From Sporolactobacillus sp. THM7-7 (lineage in GTDB: Bacteria > Bacillota > Bacilli > Bacillales > Sporolactobacillaceae), in the NCBI RefSeq assembly GCF_004153225.1, contig NZ_SEMB01000001.1:1-64000 (forward strand): a DNA stretch of 64,000 bases, in the 5' to 3' direction. The position numbers were made by a program, and so were the translations under genes. The notes below the pieces were generated by a model. That model did not search any database. It was not told the DNA's origin and saw only the letters and a program-made list of their open reading frames with translations. This document shows, one piece after another, positions 29,014-37,756 of this stretch. Each line of letters starts with the position of its first letter. Within the stretch, counting starts at the first letter, position 1.

Positions 29014-29943
29014 TCATTTATTAGCTTTTTCTAAAGCCTGAACAATGAAAGTTAATTCTTTTTCTAATGATATCGGATCATTGAAATAAAAATTCTTGGC
29101 ATTCAATGTAATGACACGATGATTTTTATAGGCGGGCAACGATTTCCATACATCGGTTTTCATAAATGAATTGTTTGATGTACCTCCCCAGCTTGAGACG
29201 AACATGTAGTCTCCGGCATATTTAGGAATAACCTCTGTTGAAATCGCTTTATATCCAGGTCTCGTCTCTTTTTTAACCCTTTCCGGCATTTTAATGCCCA
29301 GTGCCTGATAGATGACTTCTGAACCGCGTCCCCAATTATCGCCGAAAATATACATTTCCTTGCCATAGGTCTCTAAAACCGTTGCCGTCGCATCCGGACC
29401 AATGACTTTTTTCACTTTTTCACTTTCAACTTTTGTTTTAGCATTCCATTGATCCACCCATTTTTTTGCTTGCTTTTCTTTTCCTACCAGTTGACCAATC
29501 TCAATAAACTGCTCGAGATAATCTCTCTTTTCATATGTATAGGCCACCGTAGGCGCGATTTTGGACAGTTTTTTGATGTTTTTGTCATTTGTGTAGGTAA
29601 TAATTAAATCTGGTTTTAGTGCCATAATCTTATCGACGGAATCCGATGTAATCACTTTAGCCTTATCTAATTGATGACCGAAAAAAGCACTGTCTTTGGC
29701 ATACTGAGTCACTCCTACAGGCGTAATACCCAGCTTTAATAAGCATCCCGTATAGGTTGACGATGCATCGACCACTCTTAATGGATGAGTCGGAACTTTA
29801 ATATGTCCATTATCGGCATGATACATCTTTGTTTTTGGTTCATCGTCTTTCTTCGTCGCTGACTGGTTATTTCCGCAGGCTGCGAGTAACAGCATGCAGC
29901 AAATAAATGAAATCGCTGTTAAAAATAATTTCTGTCTTTTCAT
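29014..29943 (-). CDS. Siderophore-binding lipoprotein
   Basis: Predicted periplasmic-type binding lipoprotein of 309 residues on the outer face of the membrane. The signal peptide ends in the lipobox LLAAC with the lipidated cysteine at 23. The fold is class III with two lobes: PLRVVDASSTYTGCLLKLGI (about 53-72), PDLIITY near 110, and a long helix linking the lobes near 145-175. Start ATG has GGGGAT upstream. First structural gene of the uptake operon behind a Fur box at 30163-30177. The siderophore type is not readable from the sequence. Confidence 0.9.
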   Translation of the reverse strand: MKRQKLFLTAISFICCMLLLAACGNNQSATKKDDEPKTKMYHADNGHIKVPTHPLRVVDASSTYTGCLLKLGITPVGVTQYAKDSAFFGHQLDKAKVITSDSVDKIMALKPDLIITYTNDKNIKKLSKIAPTVAYTYEKRDYLEQFIEIGQLVGKEKQAKKWVDQWNAKTKVESEKVKKVIGPDATATVLETYGKEMYIFGDNWGRGSEVIYQALGIKMPERVKKETRPGYKAISTEVIPKYAGDYMFVSSWGGTSNNSFMKTDVWKSLPAYKNHRVITLNAKNFYFNDPISLEKELTFIVQALEKANK

Positions 29944-29991
29944 CGTTTATCCCCACTTTAATCTTTGATTATCGATTAGTTGCAAAAAACT

Positions 29992-30132
29992 TCATGTACT
30001 GAAAAAGCGTATCTGCTGTACGATGAAGCGAACCGACCGCTCATAAGAGAAATCAACCGGTTTTTTTGTTCTCGGATCGGAAAAAATTTTGGCATCGACA
30101 TAAAAAACATTTAACAAAACTTCGCCAGTCAT
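29992..30132 (-). CDS. Possible 46-residue leader ORF downstream of Fur box
   Basis: Between the Fur box and the binding-lipoprotein gene there is a 46-codon frame beginning MTGEVLLNVFYVDAKIF and ending RFIVQQIRFFST. GAGGAG lies 13 bases upstream of its ATG; an earlier ATG eight bases from GAGGAG opens ATG-TTA-TGA, overlapping this start. I do not recognise the peptide. It could be a small iron-regulated protein or chance. Low confidence. Confidence 0.3.
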   Translation of the reverse strand: MTGEVLLNVFYVDAKIFSDPRTKKPVDFSYERSVRFIVQQIRFFST

Positions 30133-30152
30133 AACATCTTTATCGCTCCTCT

Positions 30153-30190
30153 TCGTTTTAATTGATAATGATTATTAATTTCAATGTAAA
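30153..30190 (-). promoter_or_regulatory. Fur box and promoter of siderophore operon
   Basis: TGATAATGATTATTA at 30163-30177 matches 14 of 15 positions of the 7-1-7 Fur consensus. On the minus strand it falls between a -35 like TTGAAA and a -10 like TTAAAA, so iron-loaded Fur would block RNA polymerase. Confidence 0.8.
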
Positions 30191-30246
30191 TTTTATCTCA
30201 TCCCATGCTTGCTGTCAATACAACGCTTATCGGCTTGATGAGACCT

Positions 30247-30331
30247 GCGTTAGGAGCGAATGGTAATCGCTTAGGGGCTTTTTTGGCATGATTAGGGGCG
30301 AATGGCGAATGCTTAGGGGCTTCTTCATTTC
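30247..30331. repeat. Tandem array 3: four 21-22-bp units
   Basis: Units start at 30247, 30269, 30290 and 30311 with core TTAGGGGC(G/T), here GCTTAGGGGCGAATGG-like. The array lies between the Fur-controlled promoter and the 3-prime end of aldA. Confidence 0.75.
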
Positions 30332-30365
30332 AGTCTTTAGAACAATGTTTCGTCACAAAAAATGT

Positions 30366-30396
30366 GCAAAAAAACCCGGATGATTGTCTCCGGGTT
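30366..30396 (-). terminator. Terminator after aldA
   Basis: Arms AACCCGGA (30373-30380) and TCCGGGTT (30389-30396); the A run at 30368-30374 is a T run on the minus strand. Confidence 0.75.
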
Positions 30397-30433
30397 ATGG
30401 TTCGTAAAAGTGAATCTTCTTTCATTTCGATTT

Positions 30434-31879
30434 TTATTTCGAGGTTTCCAGATAAACGACGTGGGTCTGCAGATATTCTTCCAATCCATGCTTTCCGTCC
30501 GCCCCGCCGATGCCCGACTTACGCCAGCCGGCGTGGAAGCCTTGCATTGCTTCGAAATTTTCTCGGTTCATATAGGTTTCGCCGAACTTAAGGCGCCGGA
30601 TCGCAATGAAGGCGTTTTCCAGATCTTTTGTATAAAGAGACGAGGTGAGCCCATATTCTGAATCATTGGCTAGTTCGATGGCTTCCTCAAGCGTTGAAAA
30701 CTCGGCGACCGGGATGACGGGGCCGAATGTCTCTTCCCTCATGATATCCATCTCGTTTGTCACGCCGGTTAAAACGGTCGGCTCGAAAAAATATCCTTTA
30801 TCCGAAGTCCGATGCCCGCCGCATGCGAGAGCGGCTCCCTGGTGAACGGCCCGACGGACTTTTTCTTCCACGGCAGTCATTGCCTGTTTGTCGATAAGCG
30901 GCCCCATATCGACTGCCTCCGTCCGAGACGGGTCGCCGTATGTGACACGCTTCATCCCTTCCGTTAATCGGTCCAGAAAAGCATCCTTGACGTCTCGGTG
31001 AACATAGACCCGTTCGGCGCAGTTGCACACCTGGCCGGTATTGATCACCCGCGAAGCGATAATCGCTTTGACGGCGAGGCCGAGATTCGCATCGTCCATA
31101 ACGATCGCCGGAGCCTTGCCGCCTAATTCCAGCGATACTTTTGTAATGTTTCCGGAAGCCGCCTCCATAACCTTCTGCCCGGCCGAGACGCTTCCGGTCA
31201 GGCTGACCATGCCGACTTTGGGATTGGCGGCCAGTTCACGGCCGATGACCGATCCGCGTCCGGTCACCATATTGAAAACGCCCGGCGGCAGGCCGACATC
31301 CTGAACGATTTCTGAAAAAATAAAGGCATTCTCCGGCGTCTGCTGGCTCGGTTTAACGACAATCGTATTCCCGGTAACCAAAGCGGGGCCGGCTTTCCGG
31401 GCAATAAGGAAAAAGGGAAAGTTCCACGGCAGGATACCCGATATCACACCGATCGGCTTTTTGAATAAGAAAATGTTTTCATTCGGGCGATCGCTCTGAA
31501 TGATCTCGCCTTCATAGCGGCGGGCCCATTCCGCTGTATAATCCAGATAATCCGCAGTGAACAGCACTTCTGTCCGGGCCAGTGCCTGCGTTTTTCCGCC
31601 TTCCCTGACGATCGTCCGTGTCAGTTCGGCTTCACGCTCGCGAATCTTTTCGGCAATCCGACGCAAATACGAACCGCGTGCCGCAGCGGGCATCCGTTCC
31701 CATGTTTTCTGCGCCTCTTCGGCGGCCCAAATGGCTTGGGCCGCATCCTCGTTTGTCCCGTCGGGGATCCGGGAGATGACTTCTTCAGTCGCCGGATTCA
31801 CGACATCGATCCACTGATTGGAACGGTTTTTTGTAAACGAGCCATTAATGAACATTGCCAACTGTTTAACCTTTTCCAT
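30434..31879 (-). CDS. aldA: Lactaldehyde dehydrogenase
   Basis: Oxidises L-lactaldehyde, the three-carbon product of rhamnulose 1-phosphate cleavage, to L-lactate with NAD. The 481 residues match E. coli AldA closely in long stretches, for example EWARRYEGEIIQSDRP and GFHAGWRKSGIGGADGKHGL. The catalytic cysteine is in NTGQVCNCAERV near 285 and the general-base glutamate in LELGGKAP near 251. Start ATG has AAGGAG eight bases upstream. It is the last gene of the run rhaD fragment - MFS - rhamnosidase - aldA, which explains the assignment to L-rhamnose breakdown, although a broader aldehyde range is possible. Confidence 0.9.
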   Translation of the reverse strand: MEKVKQLAMFINGSFTKNRSNQWIDVVNPATEEVISRIPDGTNEDAAQAIWAAEEAQKTWERMPAAARGSYLRRIAEKIREREAELTRTIVREGGKTQALARTEVLFTADYLDYTAEWARRYEGEIIQSDRPNENIFLFKKPIGVISGILPWNFPFFLIARKAGPALVTGNTIVVKPSQQTPENAFIFSEIVQDVGLPPGVFNMVTGRGSVIGRELAANPKVGMVSLTGSVSAGQKVMEAASGNITKVSLELGGKAPAIVMDDANLGLAVKAIIASRVINTGQVCNCAERVYVHRDVKDAFLDRLTEGMKRVTYGDPSRTEAVDMGPLIDKQAMTAVEEKVRRAVHQGAALACGGHRTSDKGYFFEPTVLTGVTNEMDIMREETFGPVIPVAEFSTLEEAIELANDSEYGLTSSLYTKDLENAFIAIRRLKFGETYMNRENFEAMQGFHAGWRKSGIGGADGKHGLEEYLQTHVVYLETSK

Positions 31880-31944
31880 ATCGTCAGCTCCTTACTTGTA
31901 TAGGCTTACATTTTTTCAATTCTTGTCCGCCTGAGAGCGCGCTT

Positions 31945-34632
31945 TCAGTCTGCAGCTCCTGCAAGGGGCCGTTTTTCCTTTTCATCGAGATACGTGTAGC
32001 GAAACGTATAGGTTCCGGACCCTACTTCCAAGTGCATGCCGTCTCTATCTTTGCGCCGACTGTGCAGTCCCGCCATCTGCGCGACAGGTTTTCCGGATTC
32101 CGTGACGTTTTCCTCGTCAGCATGAGGCAAAAAGATCGTCGCCGTCGTATTGGCCGGGATCGTCACCTGGATTTCTACTTGGTCGTGATCGAGATAGATC
32201 CACTGTGAACGGATCAGCCCGTGTACCGATTCAAGTTCCCCTTTCGCCCAGGACATGGACCGCACCGGAAGAGGAGAGATTCGGATATGCTTGAACCCCG
32301 GTTTCTCTTCATCCGTATCGATGCCCAACACGCTCCGGTACAGCCAGTCGCCGATCGATCCATAGGCATAATGGTTGAACGAATTCATATCTTCGCTCCA
32401 GAAACTCCCGTCTTCTTTAATGCCGTCCCAATGTTCCCAGATTGTTGTCGCCCCTTTTTTCACCTGGTAGAGCCACGACGGATAACTTTCCTGGAAGAGC
32501 AGCCGAAAAGCGAGATCCGCTCTGCCGATCCGCGTCAATACAAAATTCAGGTAGGGCGTCCCGACGAACCCTGTCTGTAAATGAAAATCGGCGTCTTCAA
32601 TCAGGTCGGCCAGTCTTTTCATCATCCGTTCTTTTGCCGGACCGTGGACCAGGTTGAAAGCCAGCGCCAGCACATGGGCGGTTTGCGTCTGAACGGCCAG
32701 CCTGCCGTTACGGGTCACGAATTCATTCTGAAAAGCCTCGACGATTTGGTGATACAGATGCTGGTAGATGACGGCATCATACTGGCGGTCGAGCGCCTTG
32801 GCTGCCTTCACCAAGACTGATGTGCTATAAGCATAGAATGCGGTGGCAATCAAATCCTCGTCCGTTGCTCCTTTATAACTGTCAGGTCTCGCATCCAATC
32901 CGAGCCAATCTCCGTAATGCGTACCGGTGTTCCATAAATATTCATTGTCCCCCTGGTGCCGCATGTATTCCACCCACGCTATCATGCTGTCATACTGTTC
33001 TTCCAGAATACGCCGATCGCCGTAGTTTTTATAAATCACCCACGGGCAGATGACAGCCGCATCTCCCCAGGCCGTCGAAGAGTGTTCATGCGCATCCATC
33101 ACATGGGGGATGACATGCGGCACGCCGCCGTTTTCAAGCTGTTCGCTTTTTAAATCTCTCAGCCATTTCTTAAAAAACGGTGCCACATTTGTTAAAAAAG
33201 AAGCGGTACTGACAAATACCTGCGCGTCTCCGGTCCAGCCGAACCGCTCGTCGCGCTGCGGACAATCCGTCGGCACATCAAGAAAATTGCCTTTCTGCCC
33301 CCAAACAATATTATGCTGCAGCTGATTGATGAGCGGATAGCCGCATTCAAATCGGCCGGTCGGCTGGATATTCGAGTGGAGAACGACAGCTGTGAAACGG
33401 CTTGGATCGACAGGCGGCGGAAAACCGATCAGCTGGACATAGCGGAACCCATGAAAAGTAAAATGCGGCTCAAAGGTTTCGTTCTTTTCTCCTTTTTGAA
33501 CGTAGCGGATGGTTTGTCTTGCCGAACGTAAATTACCGGTATAAAAGTTGCCGTCTTTATCCAGCACTTCGGCGTGCCGGAGCACCACTTCCCGTCCTTT
33601 CTCTCCATCTATCGAGAATCGGATCCAGCCGGTGATATTCTGCCCGATATCCAATACTGTCTCTCCCTTAGGAGTGATCATCATTTTGACGGGCTTGATT
33701 TCGTTTATTTTCCGAACCGGCTGGCTTTCCTGAGCAACGAGCACGCTTCTGGAAAAATCAGCGGTTTCTGCCGGTGTCCATTTTCCCCCGTCGTTTTCCA
33801 GCGTCGTCCACTCTCTCTCCAAACGGGCATCGTAAGCTTCCCCATGATATATTTCCGACGTGAGGATCGGCCCTGTTCCAACCTGCCAGCGTTGATCGGT
33901 CGCGATTACCTCTCTTTCCCCATCCGCATAGACGATGTGCAATTCAAGCAAAAGACCTGACCTGCTTCCGTATATATTTTTACGCCCTTGCCAGCCGAGA
34001 TTGCCGGAAAACCATCCTTTGCCGACGATCGCGCCAACGATGTTCTCCCCTGTCTTCAGAAGCGATGTGACGTCATACGTCTGATATTGCAGACGTTTAT
34101 TATAATTGGTCCATCCCGGGGTGAAATATCGGTCGCCTACGCGTTCCCCATTCAGATGCAACTCGTAAAGGCCCCGGCTTGTCGCATAAATTCTTGCCTC
34201 CTGGATCGGTTTTGCCGTACGGAAGATGCGGCGGAAATAGGGCGGCTTTTCGGCAAACGTTTGCTCCCCCGATACGATCCATTTGGCCCGCCACTCTTCC
34301 GAGTCAAGCAGCCCCATCTCCCAGTAAGCGGTTTCGGACCAATCGGTTTGCCTTCCTTCACGATCCCACACTTTGACACGCCAATAATACCTTTTTAATG
34401 AGAAAACTTCCAAGTCTTCGACAGCAATATGGATCGAGCAGTCTGAGAAGACTCGGCCGGTATCGAGAAGCATCTTTTGAAATCGGGGATCTTCCGCGAC
34501 TTGAAGTCGAAAGGCTTTTTGCATGACATCGCGTTCATCGCTCTCCAGCTGCCAGCTTAATCTCGGGCGGCGAACGTCGATGCCGATTGGGTTTTCAAAA
34601 TATTCACAGGTTAATTGTTTGGCAGTAATCAT
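31945..34632 (-). CDS. Alpha-L-rhamnosidase, GH78
   Basis: Releases L-rhamnose from rhamnosides. The 895-residue protein has the GH78 domain order: N-terminal beta domains, a conserved GERVGDRYFTPGWTNYNKRL region near 168, an (alpha/alpha)6 barrel beginning with DCPQRDERFGWTGDAQ near 470, where the general acid lies, the barrel segment GATTIWEHWDG near 715, and a C-terminal beta domain. No signal peptide, so it is intracellular. I place the start at ATG 34632 (GGAGGGG seven bases upstream); 29 more in-frame codons upstream have no support. It lies between the MFS permease and aldA. Confidence 0.92.
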   Translation of the reverse strand: MITAKQLTCEYFENPIGIDVRRPRLSWQLESDERDVMQKAFRLQVAEDPRFQKMLLDTGRVFSDCSIHIAVEDLEVFSLKRYYWRVKVWDREGRQTDWSETAYWEMGLLDSEEWRAKWIVSGEQTFAEKPPYFRRIFRTAKPIQEARIYATSRGLYELHLNGERVGDRYFTPGWTNYNKRLQYQTYDVTSLLKTGENIVGAIVGKGWFSGNLGWQGRKNIYGSRSGLLLELHIVYADGEREVIATDQRWQVGTGPILTSEIYHGEAYDARLEREWTTLENDGGKWTPAETADFSRSVLVAQESQPVRKINEIKPVKMMITPKGETVLDIGQNITGWIRFSIDGEKGREVVLRHAEVLDKDGNFYTGNLRSARQTIRYVQKGEKNETFEPHFTFHGFRYVQLIGFPPPVDPSRFTAVVLHSNIQPTGRFECGYPLINQLQHNIVWGQKGNFLDVPTDCPQRDERFGWTGDAQVFVSTASFLTNVAPFFKKWLRDLKSEQLENGGVPHVIPHVMDAHEHSSTAWGDAAVICPWVIYKNYGDRRILEEQYDSMIAWVEYMRHQGDNEYLWNTGTHYGDWLGLDARPDSYKGATDEDLIATAFYAYSTSVLVKAAKALDRQYDAVIYQHLYHQIVEAFQNEFVTRNGRLAVQTQTAHVLALAFNLVHGPAKERMMKRLADLIEDADFHLQTGFVGTPYLNFVLTRIGRADLAFRLLFQESYPSWLYQVKKGATTIWEHWDGIKEDGSFWSEDMNSFNHYAYGSIGDWLYRSVLGIDTDEEKPGFKHIRISPLPVRSMSWAKGELESVHGLIRSQWIYLDHDQVEIQVTIPANTTATIFLPHADEENVTESGKPVAQMAGLHSRRKDRDGMHLEVGSGTYTFRYTYLDEKEKRPLAGAAD

Positions 34633-34740
34633 GCTCTCCCCTCCTGTTTCATCAACCATCGATTCGCTATTTTTTACTTCCATAGATTTATGATTACGTG
34701 TAAACAGCTGAATGATCATACACCCGGTCCATCGTTTCCG

Positions 34741-36048
34741 TTAATAATCGATGTCCCGGTCGGTCATCAGCACGGTGCGCCTTTCCTGCTCGATCTCCTC
34801 CAACTTTTTTCCCCTCGTTTTCGGTGCGCCGATCACCCCGATGATGGTGCTGACAACGAGAAACACGGTTAAAAAGATAGCCAGATTTTGGAATCCGAGC
34901 CTAGTGGATATGACCGGGACAAAGAAAGACCAGAATCCTAAAATGAATCGAACGACGGAAAACATCATCCCCTGAGCAGTCGCGCGAAACCGGGTGGGAA
35001 ATAATTCGGTCGACCATAACTGGAAAAATGCTTGATGACCGAACCCCCCGCCGATACTGAACAAAATGATATAAGCCAATGCAACGGTAAAATTCAATTC
35101 AAACACAACCATAAACAGGATCGCGATCGACTGCAGCAAACCCGAAATGGCCAGCATGACTCGCCGATTTTTCTTATCGACCAGTGTCATAAAGATAAAG
35201 GTTGTTCCGACGATGGTTACGGCAAATCCTAAGCATTGCACGAGAATGCTCATCGCGTGTGACGTCGATCCGAAAGTCTGAAGGAGATAGAGGAAGAAAA
35301 ACCCGGTACTGCCGGCTACCAGATTTTGAATGCCATACATGAGTGTCAGAAATATAAACGCTTTCAAATTTGTGCCTCGAAAGATATTCACCATGCTCAG
35401 CTGATGTTTCTGTACCGCCCCGCTTGCAATTTTCTTTTTCTCTTTCGCCCAAATTTCCGATTCATTCATGGTTCGCCGGAGGAGCCACGTAAGGAATGCC
35501 GCAACGGCCAGATGTAGGAAGACGATTCTGACGCCCAACATGCCGAGTGGGGCGACCGCCAGAGAGAGAAGCAATGTGAAAACCGGACCTAAAGACCAGA
35601 AAATTTGCGCTACCCCGCTGTGTCTCCCTCTCGCTTTCGCCGGCGCCCTTTCGGCGATCAATGTCCATGATGCCGGAATATCCGCGCCGACGGCCAATCC
35701 GGTAATGATATAACCGACGTAAAGCATCGGTGTATTGACCGTGAACATGAGAATCAGGATACCAAGAATATAGACTAATAAATCATACATATAGATTTTC
35801 TTGCGCCCATATTTATCGCAGATGATCCCGCCGATAAATGCCCCGACGGCTGCGGATATCGCATTTGAGCTGATGGCTCCTAACAGGCCGACTTCTGTGT
35901 CCGACATATGAAAGGCGCTCGACCATAGCGCGAGACCGATGGATCCGGCAACGATCGAACCGGAATCCAGATAGTTTGCCAGACTCGCCGCAACCGTTGC
36001 CTTCCACCGTTCCCTCGTCTGTACCGTTCCCTCCGATGAACGTGGCAT
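34741..36048 (-). CDS. MFS sugar permease, probably for rhamnose/rhamnosides
   Basis: Predicted 12-helix major facilitator of 435 residues with the sugar-porter hallmarks GGIICDKYGRKKIY between helices 2 and 3 and TELFPTRFRATAQG in the second half. Cytosolic termini are charged; a loop near residues 195-225 separates the halves. Start ATG has GAGGTGG seven bases upstream. Its place before the alpha-L-rhamnosidase and behind a catabolite-repressed promoter suggests uptake of rhamnose or a rhamnose-containing disaccharide; the substrate itself is inferred. Confidence 0.8.
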   Translation of the reverse strand: MPRSSEGTVQTRERWKATVAASLANYLDSGSIVAGSIGLALWSSAFHMSDTEVGLLGAISSNAISAAVGAFIGGIICDKYGRKKIYMYDLLVYILGILILMFTVNTPMLYVGYIITGLAVGADIPASWTLIAERAPAKARGRHSGVAQIFWSLGPVFTLLLSLAVAPLGMLGVRIVFLHLAVAAFLTWLLRRTMNESEIWAKEKKKIASGAVQKHQLSMVNIFRGTNLKAFIFLTLMYGIQNLVAGSTGFFFLYLLQTFGSTSHAMSILVQCLGFAVTIVGTTFIFMTLVDKKNRRVMLAISGLLQSIAILFMVVFELNFTVALAYIILFSIGGGFGHQAFFQLWSTELFPTRFRATAQGMMFSVVRFILGFWSFFVPVISTRLGFQNLAIFLTVFLVVSTIIGVIGAPKTRGKKLEEIEQERRTVLMTDRDIDY

Positions 36049-36151
36049 GATGTGCCCACCTCGTTTCAGTAAATTTAAAAGAGAAAGTAAAAACAGAATC
36101 TATGAGACAAACTGAATCAATGAATTTCATCTTCCCTTAGAGACGGTTCAT

Positions 36152-36418
36152 TCAAAATCCCTGCCCGCGGTACCACATGAAAGGCTTTTGCCAAGGCAAG
36201 AAGTTGTTCATCCGTAATCTTTTGCCGAACACCCCCTTAACAGCCATATAGATTTCGGCCGCCTTCTCCGCTGTTTCAATCAAGCCGAACGTTCCACCCA
36301 GCGACCGGCCTACACCGAACACGCCGTGATGGGGCCAAATGACAAGACGCCGCGTTTTCATCTTTTCGGCTGTCCGCCTCCCGATCCGTTCCGTTCCAGA
36401 AACCATCCACGGTAGCAT
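36152..36418 (-). pseudogene. rhaD: C-terminal fragment of rhamnulose-1-phosphate aldolase
   Basis: The 88 codons match only the last third of Rha[21 protein letters not shown], then [20 protein letters not shown] and [12 protein letters not shown]. This keeps the third zinc-ligand histidine (HHGVFG) but lacks the front 180 or so residues with the catalytic glutamate and the other two histidines. No ribosome site precedes the first ATG. The fragment starts about 20 bases downstream of the start point of a near-consensus promoter, so the promoter was fused to the middle of rhaD by a deletion. It cannot be an active aldolase. Confidence 0.8.
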
Positions 36419-36422
36419 GTTT

Positions 36423-36436
36423 TGTAAGCGGTTTCT
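36423..36436. promoter_or_regulatory. cre site of rhamnoside operon
   Basis: TGTAAGCGGTTTCT matches 13 of 14 cre positions and lies just downstream of the predicted transcription start, the usual place for a CcpA block. Confidence 0.7.
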
Positions 36437-36444
36437 TTATGGAT

Positions 36445-36473
36445 ATCATATAGTGGTCGATGTTTATTGTCAA
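36445..36473 (-). promoter_or_regulatory. Strong sigma-A promoter of rhamnoside operon
   Basis: Minus strand TTGACA (36473-36468), exactly 17 bp, TATGAT (36450-36445). It is the best sigma-A match seen in the accessory region. Confidence 0.8.
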
Positions 36474-36517
36474 CATAAATCAACATTTTTAATTTATTTT
36501 ATTTTTGTTTTATGTTG
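36471..36517. promoter_or_regulatory. Inverted repeat, candidate RhaR operator
   Basis: Perfect 9-bp arms CAACATAAA (36471-36479) and TTTATGTTG (36509-36517) with a third half-site CAACATTTT beginning at 36481. The left arm overlaps the -35 element of the rhamnoside promoter and the gene for a DeoR-type regulator lies divergent. Confidence 0.5.
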
Positions 36518-36805
36518 TTTTAAAAAAAGTTTCTGCTTCTCAGGTAAAAAAACTGCTGACTGGAAAACTTTTAATGTCGACTAATCTTAGTCTTCCAATA
36601 ACTTTGATACTCTTCTTAACGCAAAAAAGGGCCCCGCTCTTCTGTCGTTGTCCCTTGATCAATGCTTCCCCCCATTCTGAAAGAAAACTCGGGAACGGGC
36701 CGCCTGCCTGTCCTTCGTCCGGCTTGCGTCAGTCATCGGCTGAAATTATATGCTTTTCGATAGTATAATGATGTTGGATGATTAACAAAGAAAGGATCGA
36801 GACGA

Positions 36806-37561
36806 ATGCTGGCAATTGAAAGGCGCAAAAAAATCATTGACATGATTCATAAAGAGAAACATATTATGGTCACCTCTCTCAGCGAACGCTTTCATGTATC
36901 AGAAGAGACGATACGAAGAGATCTTGAGAAGCTGGAAAAGAGCGGAATCGTAACACGGACCTATGGCGGAGCCGTCTTAAACCGTCAGATCAACGAAGAT
37001 CTCCCTTTTACAACGAGAAAAGAAATGAATAAGGAGTTAAAACAGGATATTGCCGTCAAAGCGAACCCATTGATTAAAGACGGCGATACCATCATGGCTG
37101 ATCCAAGTTCCACAGTTTGTGAATTTCTTCGTTTCTTAAACAACAAGAAAAACTTAACGATTATTACAAATTCGATAAAATACTTATATGAATTCGTTCA
37201 TACAAAGCATCATTTTATTTCCACGGGCGGCGATCTTCGCTTCCGTTCATACTCGCTTACGGGCTCTATTGCCAGGGAAACGGTAAACAAATACAACGTA
37301 GACGTTGCCATTTTTAGCTGCAAGGGGCTGTCCATGAGTCATGGAATCACGGATTCCAATGAACCGGAAAGCGATCTAAAAACGGTTATGGTGAAACAAG
37401 CTGCGAAGATATTGCTGCTTGTCGATCATAGCAAATTCGACAAGGTCGCGTTTGTCAAACAATTCGAGTTTAAAGACGTAGACTATGTCGTGACCGACCG
37501 GAAGCCATCCGCAGAGTGGCTGAATTTTTTTAAGAAACAGGGGATTACCGTTATCTATTAA
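36806..37561 (+). CDS. rhaR: DeoR-family repressor (RhaR/YulB-like)
   Basis: Predicted sugar-phosphate-responsive repressor of 251 residues. The N-terminal winged helix HTH has the DeoR signature (VTSLSERFHVSEETIRRDLE, about residues 21-40), followed by a DeoRC effector domain with TIITNSIKYLY near 118, GGDLRF near 142 and DHSKF near 208. Start ATG has AAAGGATCG upstream. It is divergent from the rhamnoside operon across an inverted repeat overlapping that promoter. B. subtilis regulates rhamnose genes with a DeoR protein (RhaR, formerly YulB), which fits; rhamnulose 1-phosphate would be the expected effector. Confidence 0.78.
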   Translation: MLAIERRKKIIDMIHKEKHIMVTSLSERFHVSEETIRRDLEKLEKSGIVTRTYGGAVLNRQINEDLPFTTRKEMNKELKQDIAVKANPLIKDGDTIMADPSSTVCEFLRFLNNKKNLTIITNSIKYLYEFVHTKHHFISTGGDLRFRSYSLTGSIARETVNKYNVDVAIFSCKGLSMSHGITDSNEPESDLKTVMVKQAAKILLLVDHSKFDKVAFVKQFEFKDVDYVVTDRKPSAEWLNFFKKQGITVIY

Positions 37562-37707
37562 CGGCTTTCTTGAAAAAAGGAGGCTAATGTAGACGTTCGG
37601 TGACTATTTTGCTAGACTAACCTGCTTAATCAAGAAAAACCTTGTGAAACCAGATTCAAAAGTTACGGAGTCTTCGTTTTCTACACTTAAAGATTTGCCG
37701 AACAAAT

Positions 37708-37738
37708 CAATCGCCTGGATAGTTGCTCCAGGCGATTG
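37708..37738. terminator. Hairpin between rhaR and glycosyltransferase
   Basis: Perfect 12-bp arms CAATCGCCTGGA and TCCAGGCGATTG with a 7-nt loop, between the convergent regulator and glycosyltransferase. T tract is weak on both strands. Confidence 0.6.
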
Positions 37739-37756
37739 CTCCAATCGATTATCATT

